Shown here one piece after another: positions 23,246-30,719 of a DNA stretch of 30,719 nucleotides. Each line of letters opens with the position of its first letter. The first letter of the stretch is position 1. The translations under genes and the position numbers were made by a program. The notes below the pieces were generated by a model that ran no database searches, was not told where the DNA came from, and saw nothing but the letters and a program-made list of their open reading frames with translations. Location: positions 1 through 30,719 of the forward strand of contig JBPCTQ010000012.1 in the NCBI GenBank assembly GCA_051011595.1, in the 5' to 3' direction. This DNA comes from JAOUEE01 sp051011595. Lineage in GTDB: Bacteria > Actinomycetota > Acidimicrobiia > Acidimicrobiales > SHLQ01.

Positions 23246-24057
23246 GACAAGTCGATGAACAGGTCGTGTCCGAAGGGTGGGCCCGTTCGGTCGGCGCCGT
23301 ATTCGATGTACCACTCGGTGCCGAAAGCGCCGTCGAACTGTGTCGGATCCATGGCGATGAAGAACGAGTCGGGCCCGATCTGGCTGGCGTGGGCGAGCAT
23401 TGCGTCCCGTTTGCGGGACAGCATCGAACGCACGTCGACACCGTGGGTGAGCTCGGATTCGGGTGTCCCGAACGGTTCGTCGTTGTCGTCGAGATTCTCC
23501 GCTTGCTCGACCATCTCGTCGTCGGCGATCCCGGCCTCGACGGCAGCCGCGATGGCCCGTCGGATCTCATCACGATTCATGGTGGACTGGAACACCCGTT
23601 TCACGCCGGCCCGTGCCGCGGCAGCAAGCCCCACCCGATGCACCTGGATGTGATCGGGGTGACCGTAGCCACCGTGATCGTCGTAGATCGTCAACAGATC
23701 GGCCCCTTCATCGTGGAGCAGATCCGCCAGGCGGTCGGTGGCCTCGTCGAAATCGGCCGCCCAGAAACAGCGAGGGTCGTTGTTGGTTTCCTCCCCCATC
23801 ATCCCCGAGTCGCGGTAGCCGAGGAACGCCACTCGATGAGCCCCGAGGATCTCGCCGGCCTCCTGGGACTCGATGGCGCGACGGTCACCGAGCTCCTCGT
23901 CGGGTCCGAGGACGCCGTCGACCGGTTCGCCACACTCACCCCGCGTGCCGAACACCAGCACCACGCGATGACCCGCCTCGTGAGCCAGCGCCATGGTGCC
24001 GCCGGTGGCGATCGCCTCGTCGTCGGGGTGGGCGTGGAAGAAGACGGCGGTGGCCAT
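23242..24057 (-). CDS. PIG-L/LmbE family deacetylase (MshB/Mca-like)
   Basis: A 271-aa zinc-dependent N-acetyl-sugar deacetylase of the LmbE/PIG-L family. FHAHPDDEAIATGG has the hallmark HPDDE (10-14), and YDDHGGYGHPDHIQVH (125-140) supplies the third zinc ligand. The second motif is almost the same as in MshB and Mca, the mycothiol pathway deacetylase and conjugate amidase of actinobacteria. The length also fits. Which of the two it resembles more cannot be settled here, and other PIG-L roles are possible. Its ATG overlaps the stop of the preceding CoA-transferase gene by 1 nt (TGATG), and its own stop overlaps the next start. Confidence 0.88.
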   Translation of the reverse strand: MATAVFFHAHPDDEAIATGGTMALAHEAGHRVVLVFGTRGECGEPVDGVLGPDEELGDRRAIESQEAGEILGAHRVAFLGYRDSGMMGEETNNDPRCFWAADFDEATDRLADLLHDEGADLLTIYDDHGGYGHPDHIQVHRVGLAAAARAGVKRVFQSTMNRDEIRRAIAAAVEAGIADDEMVEQAENLDDNDEPFGTPESELTHGVDVRSMLSRKRDAMLAHASQIGPDSFFIAMDPTQFDGAFGTEWYIEYGADRTGPPFGHDLFIDLS

Positions 24058-25199
24058 CAGGCGACCGCACCCGCCTCGCGCAGCGCGGCGATCCGATCAG
24101 CGCTGAATCCCCAGTCGGTCAGCACCTCGTCGGTGTGCTGACCGGCGTGGGACGGGGGTCGTTGGATCTCGGCTTCGGTGCGGCTGAACCGGGGGGCGGG
24201 ACCGGGCTGCACGACTCCGGCGACATCGACGAAAGTGCCCCGCTCGACGTTGTGGGGGTGTTGGGCGGCCTCGTCGGGCCCCAAGACAGGGGCGAAACAC
24301 ACGTCGCTCCCCTCCATGATCTCGCACCACTCGGCCCGTGTCTTGGTACCGAACACGCCGGCCAGCCGTTCCTTCAGCTCGGGCCATGCGTTGCGGTCCA
24401 TCTGTGCCGGCAAGTCGGCATCAGCCAACCCGGTGAGCTCGAGCAGTTCGGCGTAGAACTGGGGCTCGATCGAGCCGATCGACACGTACTCCCCGTCGGC
24501 GCAGCGGTACACGTCGTAGAAGTGCGCACCGGTGTCGAGCATGTTGGTGCCGCGTTCATCGCCCCAGAGACCCATGGCTCGCATCCCGTAGATGAACGTG
24601 GTGAGCAGGGCCGCACCATCGACCATGGCCGTGTCGACCACCTGGCCCTTCCCCGATCCGCGGGCCTCCAGCAGCGCACACACCATGCCGTAGGCCAACA
24701 ACAGGCCGCCACCACCGAAGTCGCCCACCAGATTGAGCGGCGGTACCGGCGCCTCGCCCCGCCGACCCAGCATGCTCAGCGCTCCCGACAGGGCGATGTA
24801 GTTGATGTCGTGTCCCGCCGTCGGCGCATACGGACCCTCTTGGCCCCAACCGGTCATGCGGCCGTAGACCAGGGCCGGGTTCTTGGCCAGACAGTCGTCG
24901 GGTCCGATACCCAGCCGTTCGGCCACACCCGGTCGGAAACCCTCGAGCAGCGCGTCGGCCCCAGCCACCAGATCGAGCACGGCTTCGACCCCTGCTTCGG
25001 ACTTGAGGTCGATCCCGACCGACCGTCGGCCTCGATTCATGACGTCGGCCGGTGGCGCCGCCGGATCGCCACCTCGCACCGAGCCGGCCCGGTCGACACG
25101 GATGACTTCGGCACCCATGTCGGCCAGCAGCATGGCGCAGAAGGGGCCCGGGCCGATACCGGCGATCTCGATGACTTTCACTCCGGCCAATGGGCCCAT
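24057..25199 (-). CDS. CoA-transferase family III, alpha-methylacyl-CoA racemase-like
   Basis: A 380-aa CaiB/BaiF-family enzyme that looks like an alpha-methylacyl-CoA racemase (AMACR/Mcr). GVKVIEIAGIGPGPFCAMLLADMGAEVIRVDR carries the family start (typical GIGPGPF at 14-20). The racemase catalytic residues can be placed: AGHDINYIALSG (His130), NLVGDFGGGG (Asp160) and SIEPQFY (Glu245), corresponding to His126, Asp156 and Glu241 of mycobacterial Mcr. Such enzymes epimerise 2-methyl-branched acyl-CoA esters before beta-oxidation. The ATG at 25199 has GAGGAGA 6 nt upstream. It lies 31 nt after the alpha/beta hydrolase gene and is coupled to the PIG-L-like gene. Confidence 0.92.
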   Translation of the reverse strand: MGPLAGVKVIEIAGIGPGPFCAMLLADMGAEVIRVDRAGSVRGGDPAAPPADVMNRGRRSVGIDLKSEAGVEAVLDLVAGADALLEGFRPGVAERLGIGPDDCLAKNPALVYGRMTGWGQEGPYAPTAGHDINYIALSGALSMLGRRGEAPVPPLNLVGDFGGGGLLLAYGMVCALLEARGSGKGQVVDTAMVDGAALLTTFIYGMRAMGLWGDERGTNMLDTGAHFYDVYRCADGEYVSIGSIEPQFYAELLELTGLADADLPAQMDRNAWPELKERLAGVFGTKTRAEWCEIMEGSDVCFAPVLGPDEAAQHPHNVERGTFVDVAGVVQPGPAPRFSRTEAEIQRPPSHAGQHTDEVLTDWGFSADRIAALREAGAVA

Positions 25200-25230
25200 G
25201 GCAATCTCCTCAGCGTGGGAATGGGTGTTG

Positions 25231-26055
25231 TCAGACAGCGCGGGACGCGAGCCCGGTGATGGAGCTGATCAGCTGGGCCCACATCTGCACGGGCAGATCG
25301 TGGCCCATGCCTTCGATGAGAACCAGCTCGGCTCCGTCGATGGTGGCCGCGGTGTGTTCACCAGCCGCCGGCGGGATCAGCGTGTCGTCGGTGCCGTGGA
25401 TGACCAACGACGGTCGGTTGATGGACGCCACTTCATCGTCGCGATTCCCGGCGGCCGTGACCGCGTCGAGCTGGCGCTGGTAGGCAGCCCCATCGGGGGC
25501 CGACCGCTCATAGGAGGCGCGGAAGTAGTCGCGGGTGGCTTCGACGTCGTGCCACTCGGGGCTGGCCCACAGGGCCCGGGCGGCCAAGTCGGCTTCGATG
25601 ATCTCGTCGATGGTTCCGTCGACGGTGGGTTCGAGCAGTGCTTCCATGACCTCGGGCGAGGGTTGCTGGTGGGATGGATTGCCGGTGGTGGAGGCAATAG
25701 AGGTCAGGGTGCGGGTACGAGCGGGGTGCTGCGCCGCGACGGTCTGGGCGATGATGCCGCCCATCGACATGCCGGCGATGTGGGCGATGTCGATCTGGCA
25801 CTCGTCGAGCACACTCACCACGTCGTCGGCCATGTCGACCAGCGAGTACCCCTCGGGAACCCGACTGCTGTGCCCCACGTCGCGATTGTCGATCCGCGCC
25901 ACCCGAAAACCACGATCGACGAAACCGAGGCACAACTCCTCGGGGTACAACAGCATCTGCGACCCCAACCCCGGAATCAGGACCAGCAACGGATCCTCGT
26001 CCGAACCGAATTCTTCGTAACAGATGGTGACCGCGCCGTTGAGGGCCTGCGCCAT
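25231..26055 (-). CDS. Alpha/beta hydrolase
   Basis: A 274-aa soluble alpha/beta-fold hydrolase. The oxyanion-side motif LVLIPGLGSQ is at 25-33, the nucleophile elbow GMSMGG puts the catalytic Ser at 97, IHGTDDTLIPP holds the acid (Asp223 or Asp224) and EGMGHDLP the His at 252. RIDNRDVGHSSR matches a subgroup of esterases related to aclacinomycin methylesterase. The ATG at 26055 lies 2 nt after the preceding stop; a GTG at 26061 overlapping that stop (GTGA) is an equal alternative and adds two residues. Substrate is not deducible; the neighbouring racemase-like enzyme suggests acyl ester metabolism. Confidence 0.9.
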   Translation of the reverse strand: MAQALNGAVTICYEEFGSDEDPLLVLIPGLGSQMLLYPEELCLGFVDRGFRVARIDNRDVGHSSRVPEGYSLVDMADDVVSVLDECQIDIAHIAGMSMGGIIAQTVAAQHPARTRTLTSIASTTGNPSHQQPSPEVMEALLEPTVDGTIDEIIEADLAARALWASPEWHDVEATRDYFRASYERSAPDGAAYQRQLDAVTAAGNRDDEVASINRPSLVIHGTDDTLIPPAAGEHTAATIDGAELVLIEGMGHDLPVQMWAQLISSITGLASRAV

Positions 26056-26057
26056 GG

Positions 26058-26693
26058 TCACATGCGGCCGAGCAACTCGGCCTTCTTGGCGTCGAACTCG
26101 GCGTCGGTGAGCACACCCTGACGTCGCAGTTGATCGAGCTTCTCGATCTGGTCGGGGATGGAGTCCTCGGCGGGCGCTTGGGCGCTGCCCACCGCATCAC
26201 CGATGCGGGTGATGCGACGATCGTCGAACTGATCGATCATGCGGTAGATCTCCTGCTGCACGTGATTGGGTTTACGCACGTTGTGGAAATGCTGTTGGCC
26301 ACTCTCGGACGCCGACTCGACGGTGATGTCACCGGCGCCGATGGCACGCTCGAACAGGCGTTGGCTGAAGTGCACGGTGTTGACCCGGTCGAGCGGAATC
26401 TCGATTCCCCGTTTGGCGATCACCCCACCACGGGAGATGATCCGCTCGTTGGTGACCACGAAGCTGGTGCTCACCCACGTGGCATAACTGGAGCCGAACC
26501 AGATCAACGCGGCCAGGATTCCGAGGCCGACGATCCACTTGACACTCTCGTGGGGATCCCACGAGAGCACGGCGATCCCGAGGATGATCGCCAGACCGAG
26601 CACCACCGCCGAGGGTGTGATCTGCCACCAGTGGGGCCGCAGATCGAGGACAACTTCTTCATCGGCTGACAACAGCTCACGGGGAAACGGCAT
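26058..26693 (-). CDS. Bacterial PH-domain membrane protein with C-terminal SHOCT motif
   Basis: A 211-aa protein. Two membrane helices (about 29-46 and 51-70) precede a bacterial pleckstrin-homology-like domain (bPH2): STSFVVTNERIISRGG, IEIPLDRVNTVHFSQ and GAGDITVESASESGQQ. A linker then leads to a C-terminal SHOCT motif, IEKLDQLRRQGVLTDAEF and KKAELLGRM, which usually mediates oligomerisation. Start choice is uncertain: the ATG at 26693 precedes conserved-looking sequence, and one at 26705 adds four residues. Function is unknown; such proteins are typically membrane-associated. It heads the tightly coupled part of the minus-strand cluster, 93 nt after the metallopeptidase gene. Confidence 0.88.
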   Translation of the reverse strand: MPFPRELLSADEEVVLDLRPHWWQITPSAVVLGLAIILGIAVLSWDPHESVKWIVGLGILAALIWFGSSYATWVSTSFVVTNERIISRGGVIAKRGIEIPLDRVNTVHFSQRLFERAIGAGDITVESASESGQQHFHNVRKPNHVQQEIYRMIDQFDDRRITRIGDAVGSAQAPAEDSIPDQIEKLDQLRRQGVLTDAEFDAKKAELLGRM

Positions 26694-26786
26694 GCCGGCG
26701 ATCATAGAGGGCCCGAGGACCCTGGCCCTCCTGGGTGACGCCATCAGACGCGGACCATGGTTGGGTGCGGCCTTTCCCTTCGACCG

Positions 26787-27134
26787 TCAGGCCCAACCGA
26801 GCTCGTGCAGGCGGTCGTCGTCGATCCCGAAGTGATGGGCCAACTCGTGGATCACCGTCACCCGGACCTCCTCGACCAGTTCGGTGTCGTTGTGACAGAA
26901 CCGGGACAACGGCAGTCGGTAGATCCAGATGCGATCGGGCATGACCATCCCGCCGTACTCTTCGCGTTCGGTGAGGGGAATCCCCTCGTACAGGCCCAAC
27001 ACATCGGGATCCTCCGGGTGCTGATCGGCCAACTCGATGGCCACGTTGTCGATGGCCTCACCCAGTTCGGTGGGCAACAGGGTGAGGGCGTCCTCCACCA
27101 ATCGCTCGAACGAGCTCCAATCGGGTGGTTGCAC
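26787..27134 (-). CDS. Minimal zincin metallopeptidase family protein (DUF1025 type)
   Basis: A 115-aa small protein of the minimal gluzincin-like family found across actinobacteria. HELAH at 96-100 gives the HExxH zinc motif, and the C-terminal HFGIDDDRLHELGWA is the family hallmark. IDNVAIELADQHPEDPDVLGLYEGIPLTERE and MVMPDRIWIYR are also typical (given here only by their patterns). The GTG at 27134 starts 1 nt after the stop of the upstream acyltransferase gene; a longer open frame to 27212 would overlap it without family resemblance. The physiological substrate of this family is not known. Confidence 0.9.
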   Translation of the reverse strand: MQPPDWSSFERLVEDALTLLPTELGEAIDNVAIELADQHPEDPDVLGLYEGIPLTEREEYGGMVMPDRIWIYRLPLSRFCHNDTELVEEVRVTVIHELAHHFGIDDDRLHELGWA

Positions 27135-27135
27135 G

Positions 27136-28575
27136 TCAGGCGGTGGCTGCCGCTGCCTCGTCGAGGGTGTCGAGCTGATCCTGCAGGGCATCGGCCATGA
27201 ACCAGAGGTCATCGACGAGATCGCGACAGGCCACCAGACCGAAGTCGAGGTGTCCGTCGAGGCTCATCACCGTGATGTTGAGCCCGACACCGTCGATGAT
27301 GGCCGAGATCGGGTAGTCGGCCTCGATGCGGGCGCCGGCTGTGTAGAGAGGAATGGGAGGACCGGGCACGTTGGATATCACGACGTTGAACAGTGGGTTG
27401 ATCCGGTCGGCTAGTCGAGTGCGGGCCACCAGCCGGTTGGCCAGACCGGCGATGGCCGGGGTGGCGAAGGTGCTGGCGTCGGACAAGATGTCGGCCGGCA
27501 GGGCGTCGTGTTGTTCCTTCACGCCGCTCATGGCGTCGTGGATGGCATGTAGTCGTTCGACGGGGTCGTCGACGTCGGTGGCAAGCGTGCACACCAACGA
27601 CGAGACGTGGTTGCCGATCTCGTGACGATTGTCCTCGGTGCGGACCGAGATCGGCACCATGGCCACCAGTGACCGCTCGGGGAGGGCGTGAAACTCCTCG
27701 AGCCAGCTGCGTATGGCGCCGGCCGACATGGCCATCACCACGTCGTTGACGGTCACCCCGTGTTGTTGTTTGACCTGTTTCACCTGGTCGAGCGACACCT
27801 GGGCAAACGCCAGGCGTCGATGGCCACCGATGCTGTGGTTGAACGGCGTGCGAGGGGCCAGGGCTTCGGGTCGGCGCAGGAACTCCGGCGCCCGGCTGGG
27901 CGACTTCATCACCGTGGCGAGGCCGGGACCCACCAGGGCGCCCAGCCCCGGGAGGGCACGAACGGTGCGGTAACCGAACCGCACGGCACGAGCCGGTTGG
28001 GTCATCAGCGACAACGCCCCCTTGGCCAACAGCCGGGTGGGGTCGGGTTCGGGTTCGGGGCGCCACGGTTTGATGGGAGGAGGCGGTGGGCCGGGATTCG
28101 GTTCGAGATCGACGAGGGAAGCCAGGATCTCCGCCCCCGATACGCCGTCGATGGCGGCATGGTGGAACTTGGTCATCACCGCCGCCCGGCCGTCGGCCAG
28201 TCCTTCGATGAGGTACATCTCCCACAACGGCCGACTGCGGTCGAGGGGCCGGGAGTGGATCCGGGCCACTTGGTCGGCCAACATCTCGCGGTCGCCGGGG
28301 GCCGGCAGGGCGATGTGGCGGAGGTGATACTGCAGATCGAAGTCGGGGTCTTCGATCCAGTACGGGAAGTCGAGCCCGAGGGGTACCTCGACGAGGCGCT
28401 GGCGAAACGGTGGAACCAGGTGGAGCCGAGACTCGATCTCGTCGTGCCATCTGTCGAAGTCGAGCGGCGGATCGGCGGTACTGGGATCGACCACCACCAC
28501 CCCCGACACGTGGCCGAGCATCCCGCCACCCTCGAGGCTGAGGAATCCCGCGTCGAGCCCGGTCAGTTGTTCCAT
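27136..28575 (-). CDS. Wax ester synthase/diacylglycerol acyltransferase (WS/DGAT)
   Basis: A 479-aa acyltransferase of the bifunctional WS/DGAT family, which esterifies diacylglycerol or fatty alcohols with acyl-CoA to make storage lipid. The N-terminus MEQLTGLDAGFLSLE is typical, and the catalytic HHxxxDG appears as HHAAIDG at 138-144. PLWEMYLIEGL lies just before it, and later NDVVMAMSAGAIRSWL and NVVISNVPGP are family motifs. Length is normal. GGGGAG lies 8 nt before the ATG. Its start overlaps the upstream lipase-like gene by 13 nt and its stop is 1 nt from the next start, so the three are probably co-transcribed. It is a peripheral membrane protein by family. Confidence 0.95.
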   Translation of the reverse strand: MEQLTGLDAGFLSLEGGGMLGHVSGVVVVDPSTADPPLDFDRWHDEIESRLHLVPPFRQRLVEVPLGLDFPYWIEDPDFDLQYHLRHIALPAPGDREMLADQVARIHSRPLDRSRPLWEMYLIEGLADGRAAVMTKFHHAAIDGVSGAEILASLVDLEPNPGPPPPPIKPWRPEPEPDPTRLLAKGALSLMTQPARAVRFGYRTVRALPGLGALVGPGLATVMKSPSRAPEFLRRPEALAPRTPFNHSIGGHRRLAFAQVSLDQVKQVKQQHGVTVNDVVMAMSAGAIRSWLEEFHALPERSLVAMVPISVRTEDNRHEIGNHVSSLVCTLATDVDDPVERLHAIHDAMSGVKEQHDALPADILSDASTFATPAIAGLANRLVARTRLADRINPLFNVVISNVPGPPIPLYTAGARIEADYPISAIIDGVGLNITVMSLDGHLDFGLVACRDLVDDLWFMADALQDQLDTLDEAAAATA

Positions 28576-29342
28576 CGTGTGTGCTCCCCGTTGGTGTGCA
28601 CCAGGTCGAGGTTGGGGTACCAGGGCGCCAACAGCGCCGGCGGACGAAAGGGCTCCCAGTGGGTACGGGGTGCCAGTCGCTCGGCGACTGCATACAGCAC
28701 CGCCGGGTTCACACCCAATCCGATGTGGCTGGCCACCACCTCGATGTTCTGCGCTTGATGGGCCTGCACCTGCAGACAGTCACGCCAGGGCACCACCCCA
28801 TCGGTGCGGGTGTAGACCGACGCCGACGGCACCGGCAGCTCGCCGCTCTCCACACCGTCGGGAACGGTGTCGAACCCCCATCGTCGGGCCTGGAACCGGA
28901 ACAGTTGGGCCACTGTGCTGTCTTGGGCCCGCGCCCGCACCGGCGAACCGAGCGTGACCACTTGACGAACCTGGGCCGGTCGGTGTTGGGCGAGGAAGCG
29001 GGCATAGATGCCGCCCAGGCTCCAGCCCACCAGATGGATGGGATCGCCGGGGGCCACCAGCTTGTCGAAGCGACGCAACAGCCCGCGCAGCACGTGTTCG
29101 GCGGGGCCGACGTTGGTGCCCACACCCCAGCCGTGCGGGCGATGACCGAGCGCCCGCAGCACCGCCCGCAGGGGCCCCGTGGATCGGTCGCTGGCGCCGA
29201 AACCCGGGAGGACCAGAACCGTCTCGCCCCGGCCTCGGGGAGCCAGCGAAAACCACGGAAGGCTCATCATGAACGCACCCGCTTCGCCCACCACCATCGA
29301 CTCGAAGACCGCAGGGGCCGGTCGTGACGTTGGGCTGGACAT
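28563..29342 (-). CDS. Alpha/beta-fold lipase/esterase-like hydrolase
   Basis: A 259-aa alpha/beta hydrolase. TVLVLPGFGASD (41-52) is the strand-turn after the first beta strand, HLVGWSLGGIYAR puts the nucleophile Ser at 108, SVYTRTDGVVPW the acid at Asp181, and ASHIGLGVNP the His at 206. The GWSLGG elbow, the YTRTDGVVPW segment and the SHIGLG ending resemble lipases that sense or cleave lipid esters. No export signal is seen. The ATG at 29342 was chosen because the upstream frame is low-complexity and crosses the inverted repeat. It precedes and overlaps the WS/DGAT gene, which suggests a role in neutral lipid or acyl ester turnover (inference). Confidence 0.88.
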   Translation of the reverse strand: MSSPTSRPAPAVFESMVVGEAGAFMMSLPWFSLAPRGRGETVLVLPGFGASDRSTGPLRAVLRALGHRPHGWGVGTNVGPAEHVLRGLLRRFDKLVAPGDPIHLVGWSLGGIYARFLAQHRPAQVRQVVTLGSPVRARAQDSTVAQLFRFQARRWGFDTVPDGVESGELPVPSASVYTRTDGVVPWRDCLQVQAHQAQNIEVVASHIGLGVNPAVLYAVAERLAPRTHWEPFRPPALLAPWYPNLDLVHTNGEHTRWNN

Positions 29343-29405
29343 CGATCCAGCGTGGCAGGGATCGGTCCCGGGAACCAACGATGCCCCCCCGCCCCCTCCC
29401 ATCGG

Positions 29406-29452
29406 TTCTGGTAGTGCAGCGTCAGCCCCACACTGTCGGGGCACTACCAGAA
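29406..29452. repeat. Perfect 12-bp inverted repeat in a divergent promoter region
   Basis: TTCTGGTAGTGC (29406-29417) and GCACTACCAGAA (29441-29452) are perfect inverted arms separated by 23 nt, with centres 35 bp apart. They lie between the divergent lipase-like and helicase genes. They could be an operator bound by a dimeric regulator, or fold as a long hairpin. Confidence 0.75.
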
Positions 29453-29514
29453 GGGTGGATGGGTGGGCGCACGCGGTCCGATGGTTGTCGGTCCCGGCTG
29501 GTAGACACAACCGG

Positions 29515-30719
29515 GTGGAGGCGCTCGAGGGACTCAATCCGCAGCAGGCCGCCGCGGTGTCGAGCCAAGAGCGTTACCTGTGCATCATCGCCGGCGCCGG
29601 ATCGGGCAAGACCCGGGTCCTCACTCGGCGTATCGCCTACGGCGCTCACAGCGACCGATTCGACCCGCGACGGGTACTGGCCCTCACCTTCACCCGTAAA
29701 GCGGCCCACGAGCTCACGTCCCGGTTGCGTCAGCTCGGCCTGCGCGACTCGGTGGCGGCCGGCACGTTCCACGGCATCGCCTACGCCGCGCTGCGCAGCC
29801 GTTGGACCGAGCAGGGAAGGGCCGAACCGGAGCTGCTCGACCGCAAGGTCGGCTTCGTGGCCCGAGTCATCGGCAGTCGAGCACCGGTTCAGGCCATCGA
29901 CGTGGTGTCCGACATCGAATGGGCCAAGGCCCGCCGTATCGGGCCACGCCGGGTCGTCGACGAGAGCCAACGACAGGGCCGGGCCCTGTCCGGAGCCCCC
30001 GAGCAGGTGGCCGAGTACTACCGCGACTACGAAGACACCAAACAGCGCCGCGGTCTCATCGACTTCGACGACATGCTCATCCTGTGTCGGCGCGAGCTGC
30101 TCTCGGACACCGAATACGGCGACGCCCAGCGCTGGCGTTTCCGCCACTTGTTCGTCGACGAGTTCCAGGACGTCAACCCGCTGCAGTTCGCGCTCCTGGA
30201 GGCGTGGCTGGGTCCCGAGAGCGATCTCACGGTGGTGGGCGATCCGCGTCAGGCCATCTACGGGTGGAACGGCGCCGACCCCGAGTATCTCCAGTCGTTC
30301 ACCGAACTCTTCGACGGCGCCGAGACGGTGGAGCTCCACCACAACTATCGGAGCTCACCGCAGATACTCGGTGTGGCCAACGCCGTGCTCACCCGGGGCC
30401 ACGCGCTCACGCCGACCCGGGCCTCGGGTCCGTTACCCGTCACCCACACCTACCCTTCCGACACCGCCGAGGCCCGCGGCGTGGCCCGAACCATCCGCGA
30501 CGGCCGGGGCCCCGGCGGCCGCTGGTCCGATCAGGCCGTCCTCGTACGCACCAACGCCCAGTTGGCCCTGATGGAGGAGGCACTGCGCAAGGTCGGGATT
30601 CCCTTCCGATCGCGTGGAGGCCCGTCGCTGCTCGAACGACCCGACATCAAACGCCTGGTGCGATCGTTGTCATCCGGGCACCGACTCGATGTGGCCCTGG
30701 CCGACCTCGAAGCCGAGAT
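29515..30719 (+). CDS. UvrD/PcrA superfamily 1 DNA helicase, 3' part outside window
   Basis: The frame is open from a GTG at 29515 to the window edge, about 401 codons. The visible part is the front of a UvrD/PcrA/Rep helicase: LNPQQAAAV (Q motif), IIAGAGSGKTRVL (Walker A, motif I), LTFTRKAAHEL (Ia), AGTFHGIAY, LFVDEFQDVNPLQ (motif II, DEFQD), VVGDPRQAIYGWNGA (motif III) and LHHNYRSSPQI (motif IV). These enzymes unwind DNA in 3'-5' direction during repair. GDPRQAIYGW rather than GDxDQSIY slightly favours a UvrD2-like branch, but the C-terminal part needed to decide is missing. No clear ribosome binding site precedes the GTG; a TTG at 29485 is a weaker alternative. It is divergent from the lipase-like gene. 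Confidence 0.93.
   Translation, partial: MEALEGLNPQQAAAVSSQERYLCIIAGAGSGKTRVLTRRIAYGAHSDRFDPRRVLALTFTRKAAHELTSRLRQLGLRDSVAAGTFHGIAYAALRSRWTEQGRAEPELLDRKVGFVARVIGSRAPVQAIDVVSDIEWAKARRIGPRRVVDESQRQGRALSGAPEQVAEYYRDYEDTKQRRGLIDFDDMLILCRRELLSDTEYGDAQRWRFRHLFVDEFQDVNPLQFALLEAWLGPESDLTVVGDPRQAIYGWNGADPEYLQSFTELFDGAETVELHHNYRSSPQILGVANAVLTRGHALTPTRASGPLPVTHTYPSDTAEARGVARTIRDGRGPGGRWSDQAVLVRTNAQLALMEEALRKVGIPFRSRGGPSLLERPDIKRLVRSLSSGHRLDVALADLEAE

Overview
The window looks like chromosomal DNA of a high-GC actinobacterium, most likely a member of the Acidimicrobiia (inference). The basis is GC-rich codon use with many GTG starts and GTGA/ATGA overlaps, a SenX3/RegX3-type two-component pair, a Streptomyces-like PHO box, a DUF1025 metallopeptidase, a WS/DGAT acyltransferase, an MshB/Mca-like deacetylase and several CoA-transferases. 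There is no rRNA, tRNA, CRISPR array, insertion sequence or prophage, and coding density is very high with no gene-free stretch over 300 bases.

Layout. (1) 1-1448, minus strand: the start of a Clp-N-domain protein and an SMP-30/gluconolactonase-like protein. (2) 1626-6835, plus strand: a tight four-gene operon with an AlgI/DltB-type MBOAT acyltransferase followed by three related SGNH-like exported proteins, probably a cell-envelope or exopolysaccharide O-acylation system. (3) 6876-9783, minus strand: a D-aminoacylase-type amidohydrolase and a beta-lactamase-fold serine hydrolase, 1 nt apart. (4) 9878-18292: a phosphate island. A phased PHO box precedes pstS, pstC, pstA, pstB, a sensor kinase and its PhoP/RegX3 regulator. 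Convergent to these lie a Na/Pi cotransporter gene and a PhoU-like accessory gene. (5) 18436-21258, plus strand: a GGDEF-EAL protein and a class III CoA-transferase. (6) 21215-21971: a 107-bp tandem duplication between convergent genes, a small membrane protein and a stand-alone RAM (Lrp/AsnC ligand-binding) protein. (7) 21990-29342, minus strand: nine closely packed genes for lipid, CoA and thiol-type metabolism. (8) 29515-end, plus strand: a UvrD/PcrA-family helicase that runs off the window, divergent from region 7 across a perfect 12-bp inverted repeat.

The most striking content is the phosphate island. The sensor kinase has no membrane segments; its input domain is a complete two-repeat PhoU joined directly to a SenX3-like HisKA/HATPase core, so the usual PhoU-PhoR interaction is built into one polypeptide. 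PstC carries an extra N-terminal RDD membrane domain. Upstream of pstS, three GTTCACC heptamers sit exactly on an 11-bp grid, followed by a -10 element placed so that pstS would be leaderless. Together these suggest a self-contained, autoregulated phosphate-sensing circuit with unusual wiring.
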